From Odontocerum albicorne (Eukaryota > Arthropoda > Insecta > Trichoptera > Odontoceridae): 64,000 bases of DNA. The position numbers and the translations under genes are program-made. The notes below the pieces were generated by a model. It searched no databases and was not told the origin of the DNA. It saw only the letters and a list, made by a program, of their open reading frames with translations. The stretch spans positions 20,394,632 through 20,458,631 of the forward strand of contig OX463856.1 in assembly GCA_949825065.1 (NCBI GenBank), in the 5' to 3' direction. This document shows positions 21,898 to 33,174 of this stretch, one piece after another (within the stretch, counting starts at the first letter, position 1; each line of letters begins with the position of its first letter).

Positions 21898-22480
21898 AAA
21901 AAATTTTGATACTAAAAAGGACTTGAAGTCAATGAATAACTGTTGATTTGTTAAATTGTATATTTTTTTTAGTTTGAAAATAATAATCATAAATAAATTT
22001 TTATTCCATATACTTGAGTAAGTCGGGATGGATTTAAAAAAAATTCAAGCTAAAATAATATAAACGCTAGTTCTGGGATTATACTCGTATAATGAATGTT
22101 GTAAGCTCATTAAATCACAATTTGCTTGAAATGATTTTTAAACTTTACAAATAAATAAACAAACGAATAAATCTAACATCTCTTAAGAAGATTTGTATTT
22201 AAAAATAATTATTTTTGATACTAAAAAGCACTTGAAGTCAACGAATAACTGTTGATTTGAAAATTGTATATTTTTTTAGTTTGAAAATAATAATCATAAA
22301 GTAATTTTAATCCCGTGAACTTGCGTAAGTCGGGGTGGATTTCAAAATGTTTGAGTCAAATTCTCAAATAGAAAATGATAGATGTAACATATGCTCATTG
22401 AATTACAATTTGGTTGAAATTATTTTTTTAAACTTGACAAATCAACTTACGAATCAATTTAACATACGTCTAGTTCTTCA
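21898..22480. repeat. Tandem duplication of about 309 bp
   Basis: Copy 1 (about 21900-22205) and copy 2 (about 22210-22480) share TTTTGATACTAAAAAG, ACTTGAAGTCAA, GAATAACTGTTGATTTG, TTAGTTTGAAAATAATAATC, AAGTCGGG and TGGATTT. Near 22110 and 22395 they share GCTCATT..ATCACAATTT. Copy 2 differs by substitutions and small gaps, so this is older than the 191-bp duplication. It is non-coding. Confidence 0.8.
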
Positions 22481-22924
22481 ATTATTGTTATATTTATTTG
22501 TGAAGCTATATTCATACATTTTATTAAAATCTATAAAGATAAACATTAAATAAAAAGAACAAAATGGTATTTCAGTTTCAATGTGTTTACTAGCCAAATC
22601 ACAAGTCACGCAAAGTTCATCAAGTAAAAAAATAGAGTTTATTTATTCAACCTAAAAAAATAAAATATTTTTATTTCATCATATTTGACTTATATTGTGT
22701 TACAACAAAACATTTGTTTTTTCTGCAAATACCAATGTTGAGTATATATGTTTTAATGCTCCGTTGACTTTGAATCCTATCGCTTTTTACCTTCGACACC
22801 CTTCGCACAATAAAATACTACCTATCGTCCATCCTCTAAAAAAGTACTACTTGAATATTCCATCATCCGAGAAAATGCTATATAAATAGCAGAATTCCTG
22901 GAAGTGTTCTAATATTTCATTTCA
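22481..22924. other. Anonymous AT-rich DNA
   Basis: A 64-codon open frame at 22695-22889 is unsupported. No repeat or TE motif was seen. Confidence 0.4.
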
Positions 22925-23070
22925 CTGGGCATTGCAACGAAATGATAAGTGTAGAATAAATGCTATAGAGTTGCGTGCCTTGCATATATTATCTAGTGGT
23001 ACAATTTTCAATAGAAGTGATCGAATAAAATATATCTGTGAGTTAGGGTTGGATGATAAGTAGATTTAAA
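22925..23070 (+). pseudogene. LINE-A RT fragment
   Basis: One frame reads RINAIELRALHILSSGTIFN, then RSDRIKYICELGLDDK (about 22953-23060). This matches the ...INAVEIRALR.......DRIRNE...ECxL block of LINE-A. About 40 codons are uninterrupted. Confidence 0.6.
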
Positions 23071-23559
23071 ACAAATAATCTACAATATGTATCGTTTGAC
23101 CAAATTAAGAAAACTACTTGCAAAATACTTACGAAACAAAAATATTTGTAATAAATGCAGAGGGATGGAGATGTAGACTGAGTACAGGGTGGAAGGAAAT
23201 ATAAGGAGGAATTTAAATCGAGGGCAAACTAAGAAATATATGGAATGGAAGAGTATGTATGACAAAACCTATATGCTTGGATAGTAATGCGAAGAAATCT
23301 GTCATATCTGCTTACTTCAAATCAAGCTAGGTGGGATAGTACGTATGTAAGCCTGAATGAAATATAAAAATAGTTTTATCTTTGTAGCCTGCAATGAGAG
23401 CCGAGGATTAAATAAGGTAACTTATAAAACAGTGTCTTTATTTATGGTTTATTTCATTGCCCAACTGGTTTAGAGATTGCTCTAACTATCCAATTTAAGG
23501 ACCCATAAAATGTTTACTATCAAGGACACTTAAGGATGTATAAACTATTCGTTTTAAAG

Positions 23560-23645
23560 GGTTCTGGAGAATGAAAGGAGTTTCGAAACCGGTGGGGCAA
23601 TTAAATAAACTTCAAGTGTAAAAAACAGTGTTTATTAGTTATTTG
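23560..23645 (+). repeat. Fold-back family FB, right-arm fragment
   Basis: TTTCGAAACCGGTGGGGCAA and ACAGTGTTTATTAGTT resemble the right arm of the palindromic elements at 30203-30362 and 32243-32410 (GAAACCGGTAGGGCTATA... ACAGTATTTGATA). The left arm is not evident. Confidence 0.4.
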
Positions 23646-23714
23646 ATTCGTAATACTCGTAATAGGAATTTGAATCAAATATTAAGACAAAGCGATTCCA
23701 GATTTGTTAAATTT

Positions 23715-24165
23715 ATGGTTTACAAAAACGTATAAGTGCTAACATTGATGTATGGGTGAAAAATGTGGACATAGAAAATAAATTAAAGGAGTCTTATAAA
23801 TGAAGTGAAAATGCACGCGCTGAGAATAATACGTGGTAATTTAATAAATGACAGAATTATAAATATAAGCCGTGAGCCGAAATTTGCATTTTAATTAAGA
23901 AGGAAATAGCATGTGGAACATGTTTAAATAATAGACAATGAAAGACTGGTTAAACAAATTGGCAATGCAAGCTTGAGTGGGAGTCGTGGTAAAAGATGAA
24001 CAAGAAAAGTATGGTTTGACCAAGTGAAACAGCTATATTAGAAGATATATGGGTGTGCAGGAGGCAAATATGGCGTGATGGTATATATGAGTATATTACA
24101 TGGTAGAGATCGTATATATGAGTATACACCTGAAAACCAAATATCTGATTTAATTTAATTGGTAT
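23715..24165 (+). pseudogene. LINE-A RT C-terminal remnant
   Basis: LINE-A landmarks follow in order: a VLMYG.KMWT-like stretch (about 23735), RIIRGNLINDRI (about 23822-23860), an HVE..-like motif (GTGGAACATGTTTAAATAAT) and RKVWFDQVKQLY near 24005-24040 (the RxxW.DQVN block). It ends with AAATATGGCGTGATGGTATA. It is broken by stops and shifts. Confidence 0.55.
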
Positions 24166-25142
24166 CAAAATTTTTTGAAATATTAAGGGTGAATAAAAAA
24201 GTCACATACCAGGCATTCGTTGATTTATATTTTTTATCGGGAAAATAAACATACCATAAAAGTGACATGAGTTAAAAAATATATCATCACCAGAAGAATC
24301 AGAACAAATGTAGTGTTTTAAATTCACTTACAAAATATATATTACAACACTGAAAAAAAATTATCTACGAGACAAAATAAACAAAGATATTTAAATTACA
24401 AAAAAATAAACAAGACAAAATGAAAATGGAATAACCATTCTCTCAGTCAAGACCTTAGATTGAGGAAATGTCGGACACGGACCCTTCTGAGCTTAACATG
24501 GTATAATTAATATATCCACCAAATCAGATATCGACTCACCCAATTATTGCATTATAGTGATTTGTGGATTACAATGCATAACTATCGTTATGATTTTTTT
24601 TTAAAGTCAAATAAGTAGTATTAAAAATAAATTTGATATATTATATAGAGCAAGGTGGCATGAAATGAGAATAAATATATTTGTTATGTGTTTTCTCAAA
24701 CACTGTTTATTCCACTTTTCGTGTTTAATAAAACAAATTACAATGTCTTTAAACCTCCACAAAGTTAATGCTTCAACTATAAATAAAATATCATAAATAT
24801 CGTGTTTTCGCATTTAACATATTATAAAATATCGCAAAAGAGTCGCTACTGAGAGTATCTTGATAAGCACCAGTATGTCTCCGCATTTGTCCTCCTAAAG
24901 GAAGTGAATGCGCTGGTAAGGACGCGTGAGGCATATGAACGGTGGTCTAATGGTTAAAGATGTTCTATACGGAGATCTCAGTAACGCAAAGAGATTTCGT
25001 GCGGAAGTCGTCATCTTATTTTCAAATATGTATGTAAAATAGAAATAAGGATTTTGAAATTGATTCTGACGAGTGGGAGTATCTTTGCTGAAGACCGTTG
25101 AAAGAGGTGAGAGATGCTCCTGATGGGTGATATCTGTGTTTG
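24166..25142. other. AT-rich DNA with a possible fold-back fragment and tRNA-like trace
   Basis: CAAACACTGTTTATTCCACT (about 24699-24718) matches the outer arm of the fold-back family. ACGGTGGTCTAATGGTTAAAG (24939-24958 region) resembles a tRNA A box but no B box follows at the right distance. The rest is anonymous. Confidence 0.4.
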
Positions 25143-25245
25143 ACTTTGACGATCTATGCAGCATAGTTTGTAAGACGCTGGCCTTTAAAACGGACGTTTT
25201 GACTTCGATTTCTATAGATACCAAAAAAAATCATTCAAAAAAGGA
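25143..25245 (+). repeat. SINE-1 head, decayed
   Basis: GCATAGTTTGTAAGACGCTG is a good A-box head. TGACTTCGATTTCTATAGAT stands where the B box should be, followed by ACCAAAAAAAATCATTC. It lies just before a LINE-D fragment. Confidence 0.45.
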
Positions 25246-25254
25246 TAGTAGTTC

Positions 25255-25680
25255 AATGTTCATATTCCATGGACTGCAAGACACGCCATCGTCTCTATCA
25301 CTAAAAAATGAATGTTATCAAAAGACTTTTGACAACATGCAGAAAAAGAATCATACATACTTTGGGTATGTTACGAGTACTTGAAATCACGATAAAAGTC
25401 TGCAGATGTTGATGGTCGCGGAAACAGTTGAAGGAAGGCGAGCAAAATGAAGGTTCTCATGGCATGGAGGGATCAAATAACTGAGTTAAACAGCTCTTTA
25501 AGCGTTATATTCAACAACAGCTTGGACCGTGATGGATGGAAACATGCTGTGCGCCAAATTCGAGATTTATCAGAGGACCACGGTAATAAAGAAGTCTGGT
25601 TTGAGAACAATACCAGTGTTTTGTTTTGTCCATGTGCGAAAGTATTTCCAACACATATCATAATGCACTTGGAGTAAATT
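25255..25680 (+). pseudogene. LINE-D RT C-terminal remnant (copy 3)
   Basis: This is the best LINE-D copy. MVAETVEGRRAK is followed, after a shift, by WRDQITELNSSLSVIFNNSL, then DRDGWKHAVRQIRDLSEDHG (about 25527-25586). The pattern (GRR...RWxDxIxxxTxLSL..A...DRDxWR..V..) is the usual C-terminus of one group of LINE RT proteins. About 65 codons are continuous. The last 90 bases are unlike the other copies. Confidence 0.65.
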
Positions 25681-26069
25681 TCTTACTCTAATCGTCTCAC
25701 TCAAGCGCATCGGCGCTGAGTGGGTTATTTTCTCCGCGTACAAAGTTAGCTCCACCAACAGACGTTTTCCTAATCTTGAAGCGATCAACACAGAGGACTT
25801 CACGACATTTTCCCGAGTGAAACACCTGACTTACACCAACAACCTGAGCGAAGTCATATTTACCTCATCAGTCTGTAAGGACATCTACCAACCAGCTAGA
25901 GACGTTCTCAGGACACCAACACAGCCCTAAGAAGGAGAGACAAAAAAGGTATCACAACACTGCAGAACTAGCCATCACCAGTGTTGTATGTCGCGCTCAG
26001 CGACGTTCACCGACATCTCCTCATCGGGTAAGTGAATGGACACTTCTCTTCCCTCCTCTCCCTACCATT
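25681..26069. other. GC-richer leader before the ORF1 remnant
   Basis: No coding domain was recognised. The composition (CGCTCAGCGACGTTCACCG, about 25996-26014) is unlike the surrounding AT-rich DNA and matches the ORF1 remnant that follows. It may be the 5' untranslated part of the same jockey-like element; that is inference. Confidence 0.35.
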
Positions 26070-27645
26070 ATGTTTTTTTGTAAATTTAAAAATTATTTTG
26101 TATCAACGATACCCTCCAGGAGGTCAGACGTTATCCACTGGCGTATAATTAAGGGGCATAACTGCAAAATAACGCGAATGTATCCTGACCCAATTTCCCC
26201 AAAACCTCCCATGACCCTACAAGACGTGATTGACGTGCAGGGCTCAAGCGCGCCATCTAAGAAAGCTTTCATTCAGGCCACCGAAACCCTCTCGACCCTC
26301 CTTTTCCTTGGTGAGGTCGAAATCACCAATACCAGGGAGTTTGAGTTTGAGACGAGAAATGGTAAAACTATATCTCCGTCTCACTCCCCCTCAAGGTCAG
26401 CAATGACGAAGAAGCCAGCAAAAACCCCTTCGCCCCCCGCCAACCAGCCCGAGACACTAAAGAAGAAGTCGGTCGACTCTCTTTTGCCACCCTCCCAATA
26501 AACAGGAGTTATTCCATCCGAAGTATACAATAGCTCAAGCACCATCACCCCAGCGCCTCACTCCTTCTCACCAGTTTACCCGAATGGTTCCAATATGAAC
26601 TGCCAGTTGGTCTAAAACCTTCGTAAAATGGTTTAATGTCATTAAAGTGCTCTCCAAAGGAGCGATTGGCTCCTTTTAAACCAACTGCTTCCAAGAAGCA
26701 GAAGTTGCCAAGCCCATCGAGCTCACCCTCTCCAGCTACACCGACTTCTCCCAAACCAGCTCCATTTATGACCGATTCGGAACGTATTCCGCTTATCGTA
26801 TAATGAGAGGCAGACAAATATGCAGAGCTTAAAAATCTCCACGCGGCCAACATACTTTTCATGTTAAACGCCCTCAGTAATGGCGACCTTCACATCCAGA
26901 TCAAGTCTGCAGATAGGTACCATCTACTGACCAAGGAGTCCAGCCGGCTCAAATTGCTATACTACACGTACCAGTTGGACAGTGAGTCACCTTTCCTCGT
27001 TGTCACACGCGGTGTCCATATCTCCTTCGGAGTCGAGGAGATTAAGAAATAACTAAAATCGCTAGACTCCTCGGTCCTGAATGTCTTCAGAATGAAGGAC
27101 TGGAATAGAAAAGTCCTCCCGATGGTGATCGTAAGGCTTACATAATTCCCGGAAGAACGGCGCATATACAATGATCTGCACGGACATGAAAATCTCCATG
27201 GAGGAGTTGAGAAAAACCACCTCAATAGGACAGTGCAACGCCGTCAAAAAATAATCCACAGCGCTGACAGTTGTCATGTCCTTCATATTTATATCAAATG
27301 CGTGAATAATCACAGAATAGCCGAATATAAGAAGCCGCGTGAAGTTTCCGCAACTTGTGCGAACTGTAGGGATACTCACCCAACTACAAAGGCTCACGCC
27401 TTCCCAAAATCGTGAAATCTAAAACGGCACGCTCATACCTCGCACAACCTCCAGTTGCAGAAATCCCTAAGAGAATCTCCCCTCTGGCAAAGCTAGTGTC
27501 GAGTGTCCAATCTCTTGCGATTTCCTACGCAAATATCGCGAGAAACGCTCACCCACAACCCTCACAACCCACCCACGAATCAGAGTACCCGTCGCGGGAA
27601 CATATTGCGATGGTATTGAAAAGCCTCGACGCGGCATTGTATATA
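26070..27645 (+). pseudogene. Jockey-type LINE ORF1 (gag-like) remnant
   Basis: Order along the DNA: a Pro/Ser/Lys-rich N-terminal segment (about 26105-26501, e.g. TKKPAKTPSPPANQPE), a second Pro/Ser block on another frame (about 26690-26770), then a PRE_C2HC-like domain. That domain shows KESSRLKLLYYTYQLDSESP (about 26932-26991), FLVVTRGVHISFGVEEIKK and, after stops, a VLPMVIVRLT stretch. A degenerate zinc-knuckle pair follows (IKCVNNHRIAEYKK and CANCRDTHPTTKAHAF, about 27297-27405), then a SYANIARNAHPQPSQP tail. ORF1 of jockey-superfamily LINEs binds RNA. Several stops and shifts and a missing knuckle cysteine make it dead. No ORF2 endonuclease is recognisable downstream. Confidence 0.7.
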
Positions 27646-29309
27646 TCTCTATCCTTTCTCTCTGTATATATATACATAAACGCACGTGACTTATAAAAAT
27701 ATTAATATGTTACATATATGTATTTTAAAACATTAATATATAATATGTATAAAATTCTATCCTTTCCTCTCTTATACAGTTGTTTCACCACCACCCAAAT
27801 ATCCAAACAAATAACCCAAGTCCGTTTCACAATATCCGATGAAGGAGTAAGGTGTCCTTAAATTGGACCGATATTTCAAGTATAAATTATTAACAGTGTA
27901 AATCGGATACGTTGAAGGGTACCATAATAATGGATGGATAAATGTGTTTGACTGTGTAGATTGGGAATTGGTCTGCATGGTCATAGAATAAAATGTATCT
28001 TCGATGAACTACCTGAGACTAAGAGGGAATGACTAGAGATTCCTGCAACCTTTTATATAGCCAACACAGTCAAGACTGAGATCTCGTAGGAGTTTTATGA
28101 CCACCCACAACCGCCTCAAAGGATCTCCGTATAGTGAACGTGGTGAGCTAAAATTGAAAACCTGTAGATATGGAACAACCGTTGGAGTACGTGCCATGAG
28201 GACACCACCTACTATCGGCCAAATAGAGATCCCTAATCTAAATATTTACGTACCCACGTAGACCAATTATAAGAAAATACCGAGTATTTGCATAGAAGAT
28301 CCACTGCATGCGTGGTTACATTTAATCAATGACGCACTTTATTGCTTGACCTCTGTATTTCGCTATGTGCTCGGAAGAATATTTGCTGAAACGAAACTCC
28401 TATAAATCTGGTGATGTTAATACTATTAGATGAATTATCATTATCATTGCCGGGCCCCGCAGTCGAGGATCCCCTCGCCACTCTAACGTCAGTCCTGAAC
28501 CGTTCTCTCACGTTAATCGTGTGATCATCTGTGAGAGAACAGCCCGATCCTAGATGCGCACTCTCTCCCGCAAATGCTACAGACATATGGACCCTGCTGA
28601 GCCGCCTGGCCGTATTGACGCATGTTTGCAGCGCACAGACTGATCAGACGCGCAGACTTTTAGATGAATTAACCATGTCGTAGAAGGATAATTGCCATGG
28701 CAGGAAATAATAAGAAAAAGCTTACATTTTTTCAAATTTGGCAATAATTAAGGCTTTAGAAGATCACATTTTAAATAAATCAATGGTTCAATATTAGTTT
28801 ATATTGATAAAAAATGTCCCTTTTTATGAACTTTTACGAGATCTCGAACTAAGTCCAACCCAGCATTTTTATCCGGGTGTAAATCTCAGCTGTATGTATT
28901 TTGACTCCTTAATCAAGACTCCTCATTCCTCTCATATGATTATTTCCAAGAAAATTCTTTGGAAGATTACTGAACGCCCGGAGTGAAGCAATCTCAAATA
29001 TTCTGATTTTTCTTCTTTCTTTTGAAAATATTCCAAGTTGCATCAAAGAAATAAAGAACCTTTTCAGAGAATTTTGATACTTGCCGCTTCTAGGCCAAAT
29101 ACTTGACATTTAAACTTTTTTTCAAGTGTAGATCAGAGGTTTATATTAAAACCGACGGGATTATTTCTTTGTTCCTTTACGAGATATTTAACGACGATAT
29201 TTCTTATTCACGGACCTTTGGATTGTTTGAAACCAAAACAAAAATATTTTTAAAATAAATCTTAAAGTAAAGAAATTCGTATTTTTAACGATGGATTTAA
29301 GATAAAAAC
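27646..29309. other. Anonymous DNA downstream of ORF1 remnant
   Basis: A TATATA-rich stretch (27640-27760) is followed by moderately GC-rich sequence (28030-28640) in which I could not find endonuclease or RT motifs. 28440-28600 has a GC-rich patch (GCCGGGCCCCGCAGTCGAGG). The rest is AT-rich and unassigned. Confidence 0.4.
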
Positions 29310-29800
29310 TGAAGTATTAAATAAGGTTACAAAGAGTACTTTGAGGTGGTTTAGATGTTTTGACCGGACATGTAATAAAAGGCTTTTTACATTGAAGCAA
29401 ATTTTACATTGTAAGCGTGTGAGTGGGGGTCGTGATGGAGAATGCCCAAGAAAAATATGGATGGACAAAGTAAAATATCGGAAGAAGGAAATGTAAGTAG
29501 TAAAAAAAACAGAAGGAGCTGTATGAGAAGATGTATAAATATGAAGGAGACAAAGGAAGTACGACCTCCGTGGCCTAGTGGTAAGACGCTTGTTTGCTGA
29601 TCCGAAGGTTGCGGGCTCGATCCCCGCTGGAACCCAGATTTAAAAAAAGGATTCTAGTCTTGTTTTTACTTAGTGCCCATTAAAACATATTTCTGGTTGG
29701 TTGTAAGAGATTGTCACATAGAAATAAGCTAGCCAGGTTAATTTTTTTTTTAAAGTATGGCGTGATAGAAAAAAATGTGCTCTGTCTTCTCTACCTAGTC
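29310..29800 (+). pseudogene. LINE-A RT C-terminal remnant split by a SINE
   Basis: LINE-A blocks run in order: STLRWFRCFDRTCNKR (about 29333-29380), GGRDGECPRKIWMDKVKYR (about 29425-29480), then the basic tail with GAAGATGTATAAATATGAAG near 29527. The continuation AAAGTATGGCGTGATAGAAA reappears at 29752 after the SINE-1 copy. The SINE therefore inserted into an older LINE-A copy. Confidence 0.65.
29561..29742 (+). repeat. tRNA-derived SINE-1, best-preserved copy
   Basis: ACGACCTCCGTGGCCTAGTG opens a tRNA-like head. The A box TGGCCTAGTGG fits TRGYNNARNNG, and the B box GGGCTCGATCCCC (29611-29623) fits GGTTCGANTCC with few changes. The body (AACCCAGATTTAAAAAAAGG, ATTCTAGTCTTGTTTTTAC) and tail (TTTCTGGTTGGTTGTAAGAG) follow. 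It sits inside LINE-A. It is a SINE and not a functional tRNA gene, because the cloverleaf stems do not close by eye. Confidence 0.85.
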
Positions 29801-29854
29801 CAACATTGTATTGTGGTATGTTAAATATGTGATCATATTTATATTTTTGACACT

Positions 29855-30200
29855 GTCAAAACCAAAAATCTCCTTCGAACCAGCGAAATGAAGGTACTCA
29901 GGAGTATTGTTGGCAAAACCCTTCGTGATAGAGTACGAAACACAGAAATCCGAAGGATGTGAAAAGTTGAAGATATTGTCAGATGGGGACGAAAGAGAAG
30001 AAGGTTCTGGAATGAACACGTACCCAGAATGGCGGAACCATGAGCCGTAAGAATGGCCAGGGACAGTATCCCTCAAGCAAGCAGACCTCCAGGACGACCT
30101 CCCAAAAGATGGAAAGACAGCTGGCAGTCGACGTCACAAGAGCCAAACAATGATGCAGGACCATAACAGGCCAACATGCCTAAAATAAGATGAAGAAGAA
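29855..30200 (+). pseudogene. LINE-C RT C-terminal remnant
   Basis: One nearly continuous frame (three stops) reads SEMKVLRSIVGKTLRDRVRN (about 29884-29943), RRFWNEHVPRMAEP (29998-30040 region), SRPPGRPPKRWKDSWQ (about 30080-30127) and ends TGAAGAAGAAGAAA (30191-30204). This is the RT tail pattern LR.RVRN.EIR....(W)..H..RM.....R.PGRP.KRW.D. The GAA tail is shared with LINE-D copy 1 and LINE-E. Confidence 0.72.
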
Positions 30201-30202
30201 GA

Positions 30203-30362
30203 AATTCCACTTCTTTGTAACGGCATAACCCTACCGGATTCAAAGTTTTCAGCTCATATTTAGGGGAGCACAAACAAAACTCTTGTTTGTGCTCCCCTGA
30301 TGATGAGGTGAAAGCATTTAAACCGGCAGGGTTATACCGTTTCAAAAAAGTGGAATAAATAG
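30203..30362. mobile_element. Fold-back (palindromic) element FB1
   Basis: The two arms are inverted copies: the left carries TAACGGCATAACCCTACCGG and the right carries AAACCGGCAGGGTTATACCG. The centre is a perfect hairpin, GGGGAGCACAAACA against TGTTTGTGCTCCCC (about 30273-30298). The right end continues into GTGGAATAAATAGTGTTTGATA. A near-identical design is seen at 32243-32410. It is a non-coding, MITE-like snap-back element of unknown superfamily. The left end abuts the GAA tail of LINE-C. Confidence 0.7.
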
Positions 30363-30639
30363 TGTTTGATAAAATAAATTACAATGCAATCATATTTTTT
30401 GACCCTTGCCACATCATAACCACCTTTTGGAGTATGTGAAGAGTATTGATCATCACTCACTTCCATAAGCTCTGGCAATCATTGATACGCAGTGTCCTGT
30501 TTTAAGACTGTTTCTTCTTTCTTTATGAAATCAATATAAATGACCTTTTGATCTGTAAGTTTATTAAATTATTTATGTCACTCATTTAAAACGGACAAGA
30601 GAAAAAAAACACATGAAGGTCTTTTTAGAATAGATAGAG

Positions 30640-30860
30640 AGGATAGGTTTCCACTCTTTCAATTCATATACACAACTCTTACTTTTTCAACATCCATATA
30701 TCTCATCACACATGTTTTTTCATTAATCATATTTTTTACCTGTCTAACATACTATATAAGATAAAACTTCGTCGACAACCTACTTTCATTCTATTTTCGT
30801 TCCACCAATTTCTTGTTCTCCATTCATTCTCCATTGGAATCCATTAGTTCTATTTACATG
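30640..30860 (-). pseudogene. LINE-A C-terminal fragment
   Basis: On the minus strand the order is a MNGEQEIGGTK-like block followed by the basic tail (TGTGATGAGATATATGGATG, about 30721-30702). This is the same arrangement as at 61905-62040. It is short and strongly decayed. Confidence 0.45.
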
Positions 30861-31414
30861 AGCGATATCAGCGTACTTGGTTGCCACGTCCGTAGTTGAT
30901 ATTTTGAGTATACTAAAGCAACTCGGTCCGAGACTACTGTTATCTAGTGAGATATAATACTATGGAGTTAAACTATTTTACAACTCAACTACAAAGTTTA
31001 CAACTAAATTAATATTTACAATAAGATGAGAATTAAATGTGCTGTAAGCGAGCGAATTATTTCAGTTTAAATGACGACCATCGTTGTGCATATATTATAC
31101 ATATTTTTTATTACAAGTTAAACTTATTTCGGTTAATAAAATTAATGATGCTATGCAAGACATGCATTTCTTTAGCATTTATTCTCCTCTTGTAACTCTC
31201 TTTCAAAGCAATGAAATATTAGAGAATCTTGAGCGATTCTGATATTTAGAAAATGTTGAAGTCTGTTTTCTGGCCTTTGTTGTCGAGACATACGAGCCTA
31301 TTGTGAAAATCTAAGTTTTAACAAGGCCTAGTTTCACTTCTTTTCCCAATTATACGTCCAATTTCAAATTCAAAGTCTGAGTGAAAGAAATAGTTCTTGG
31401 GATACACAAGTAAG
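30861..31414. other. Anonymous AT-rich DNA
   Basis: No coding or TE signature was seen. Moderately GC-richer around 30860-30940. Confidence 0.4.
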
Positions 31415-31765
31415 CAATGGAATAGTAGTTTCGCAGATGATGGAAGGGTTTCAAGGGATATCGAACGGCATGTAGCGATAGGAAACAAAGTCAATAAGCG
31501 ATAGGAAACAAAGTCAATAAACATGTATTCTCAAACCGAAGAAAAGCACTTTTTGGAAAATATGGTTTGGGCACACGGAATAAATGAATGACAAAAAATA
31601 ATAACAAAACAAACATATACTGTGAGTAGAAGATGTGGTAAAGAGACACTTACAAAAGTTTGGTTGGATTAAGTGAATGATATTTTGAAGAAAGGAAATG
31701 TTAAAAATCGGAATTATCGAAAAAGTTGTATGAAAATGCGAAATATGTACGAGTATATGTCGAGA
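31415..31765 (+). pseudogene. LINE-A RT remnant with a 24-bp duplication
   Basis: DDGRVSRDIERHVAIGNKVN (about 31437-31496) is the block after the RT core. A direct duplication of GCGATAGGAAACAAAGTCAA follows (about 31473 and 31497). Then come NMVWAHGINE and, after a gap, LTKVWLD.VNDILKKGNVKN (about 31645-31705). Confidence 0.6.
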
Positions 31766-32242
31766 TATGATAATCTTTCACCCTGTTCATTCAGCCTACC
31801 CTTACAGGAAAACGGTTGAAGATATGTATTAATGTTATAGAATATAGCATTATATTAAGCAGGCATTAATTACTTCATACTATCGAGATCGAAGGCACTC
31901 AGTCTACCGATGAAACAAGACACCATTTGGACCTTAGCATTGTCCTTGTAAAAACCGGAATCATTCCATATAAAGATAGAAGGTAGAAATACGAGTAAAG
32001 TATTATAATTTCGCTGTATAAAGAACAACCTGGCGGGTTCAATATATTCCAAACAACCAGAAATATATTTAAAAATACTTAATTAATAACCAGACAGAAA
32101 CACTTTAAAAAATATCTGGATACAAACTTTAATCAAACTCGCAACCCCAGGACTGAAAAAAATGCGTTTTGCCAAGAAGTGCTATTCTAATATATTATTT
32201 ATAGTTAAAACATTAACATTGTGGGAGTTTAAAGACGTTTTA
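31766..32242. other. Anonymous AT-rich DNA
   Basis: CCCTGTTCATTCAGCCTACC near 31781 resembles the extreme 3' end of LINE-A. Nothing else was recognised. Confidence 0.4.
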
Positions 32243-32410
32243 ATTTATTTTATCAAACACTGATTATTCCACTTTATGTAACGGTATATAACCCTACCGG
32301 TTTCAAGGGAGCACAAACATGACTCCATGAGTCTTATGTGTACTCCCTTGAAACCGGTAGGGCTATATATCGTTACTTAAAGTGAAATAAACAGTATTTG
32401 ATAAATAAAT
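32243..32410. mobile_element. Fold-back (palindromic) element FB2
   Basis: This is an almost perfect palindrome of about 168 bp. The left arm runs ATTTTATCAAACACTG, ATTCCACTTTATGTAACGG, CCCTACCGGTTTCAAGGGAG. The right arm runs CTCCCTTGAAACCGGTAGGG, CGTTACTTAAAGTGAAATAA, ACAGTATTTGATAAATAAAT. The loop lies around 32315-32335. The outer sequences equal those of FB1, so these are members of one family. In single-stranded form it would fold into one long hairpin. Confidence 0.85.
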
Positions 32411-33064
32411 ATCAAAGTGCTATCTAATTAAGAGTTTCACATAATTAAACGCAAAACTTTTGACAAATCAAATAATTTTTAAAATGTATCACACTTTACA
32501 TATTTTTATTGCATGTTTCAGTTTTTTACATGACTCAAAATCGCGTCCGCAGAGTTTCACGTGTTAAATGTGCTGCCCTGCGCGTATAAATAATTTCCCT
32601 TGAGCTGGTTATGACATTTTTCGAAACATTTAACAAACGCTAATGCTTCAAGCAATCAGTGTGTACGGTTTCGGAGTTTTTTCCCTTTCGTGTTGTGTGA
32701 GGGGGAATTCTCTACATCACATAATTTCAAAGCAGCTGTCAAAATGTTCTTTTGAGCTTTATGTTGTGCGCATATATTATTCATCTATAAGAGTTTAGCC
32801 TCATTTCTGTCATCACCAATGTTTATTATGCCTGGAAATATGGAAATAGTATAACAATTCACATGCTAAGATTTCAGGAATGAGCAAGAAAGACAAAATA
32901 ACGAAAGTTGTTTTTTTTAATTAAGGATTCGGATATATTGAAGAAAGTGACTGAAAGACAATGATGCCTTCGGTTCCATTCATCAAGTTTAAGAAATATT
33001 TGAATACGCAAATAACTTGTGGTTTGTTATTAAAAGTGTTGGCAGTACCACCATAAGCGGAGTG
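32411..33064. other. Anonymous DNA
   Basis: No TE or gene features were recognised. The composition is mixed. Confidence 0.4.
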
Positions 33065-33155
33065 ACAACACTCATACATGTACTCGGGAAATTAGGAATT
33101 GAACCCGAAATCCCCGAGTGGAATCAAGCATCTTATCAACCAGGCCACGGAGGAC
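33065..33155 (-). repeat. SINE-1 head
   Basis: The minus strand reads CGTCCTCCGTGGCCTGGTTG, then ATAAGATGCTTGATTCCACT and a B box GGGTTCAATTCC (about 33094-33105). It is one of the cleanest heads. The body and tail are not evident beyond the head, so it is 3'-truncated or interrupted. Confidence 0.65.
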
Positions 33156-33174
33156 GTTTCTTAAAAATGCTTCC

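Noticed and set aside
26545..27397. Minus-strand open frames across the ORF1 remnant
   Set aside because: The plus strand carries the recognisable gag-like order (PRE_C2HC-like region and zinc knuckle), so these are shadows.
29561..29640. Possible tRNA gene
   Set aside because: A and B boxes fit, but the stems do not pair into a cloverleaf by eye and the head continues into the shared SINE body and tail.
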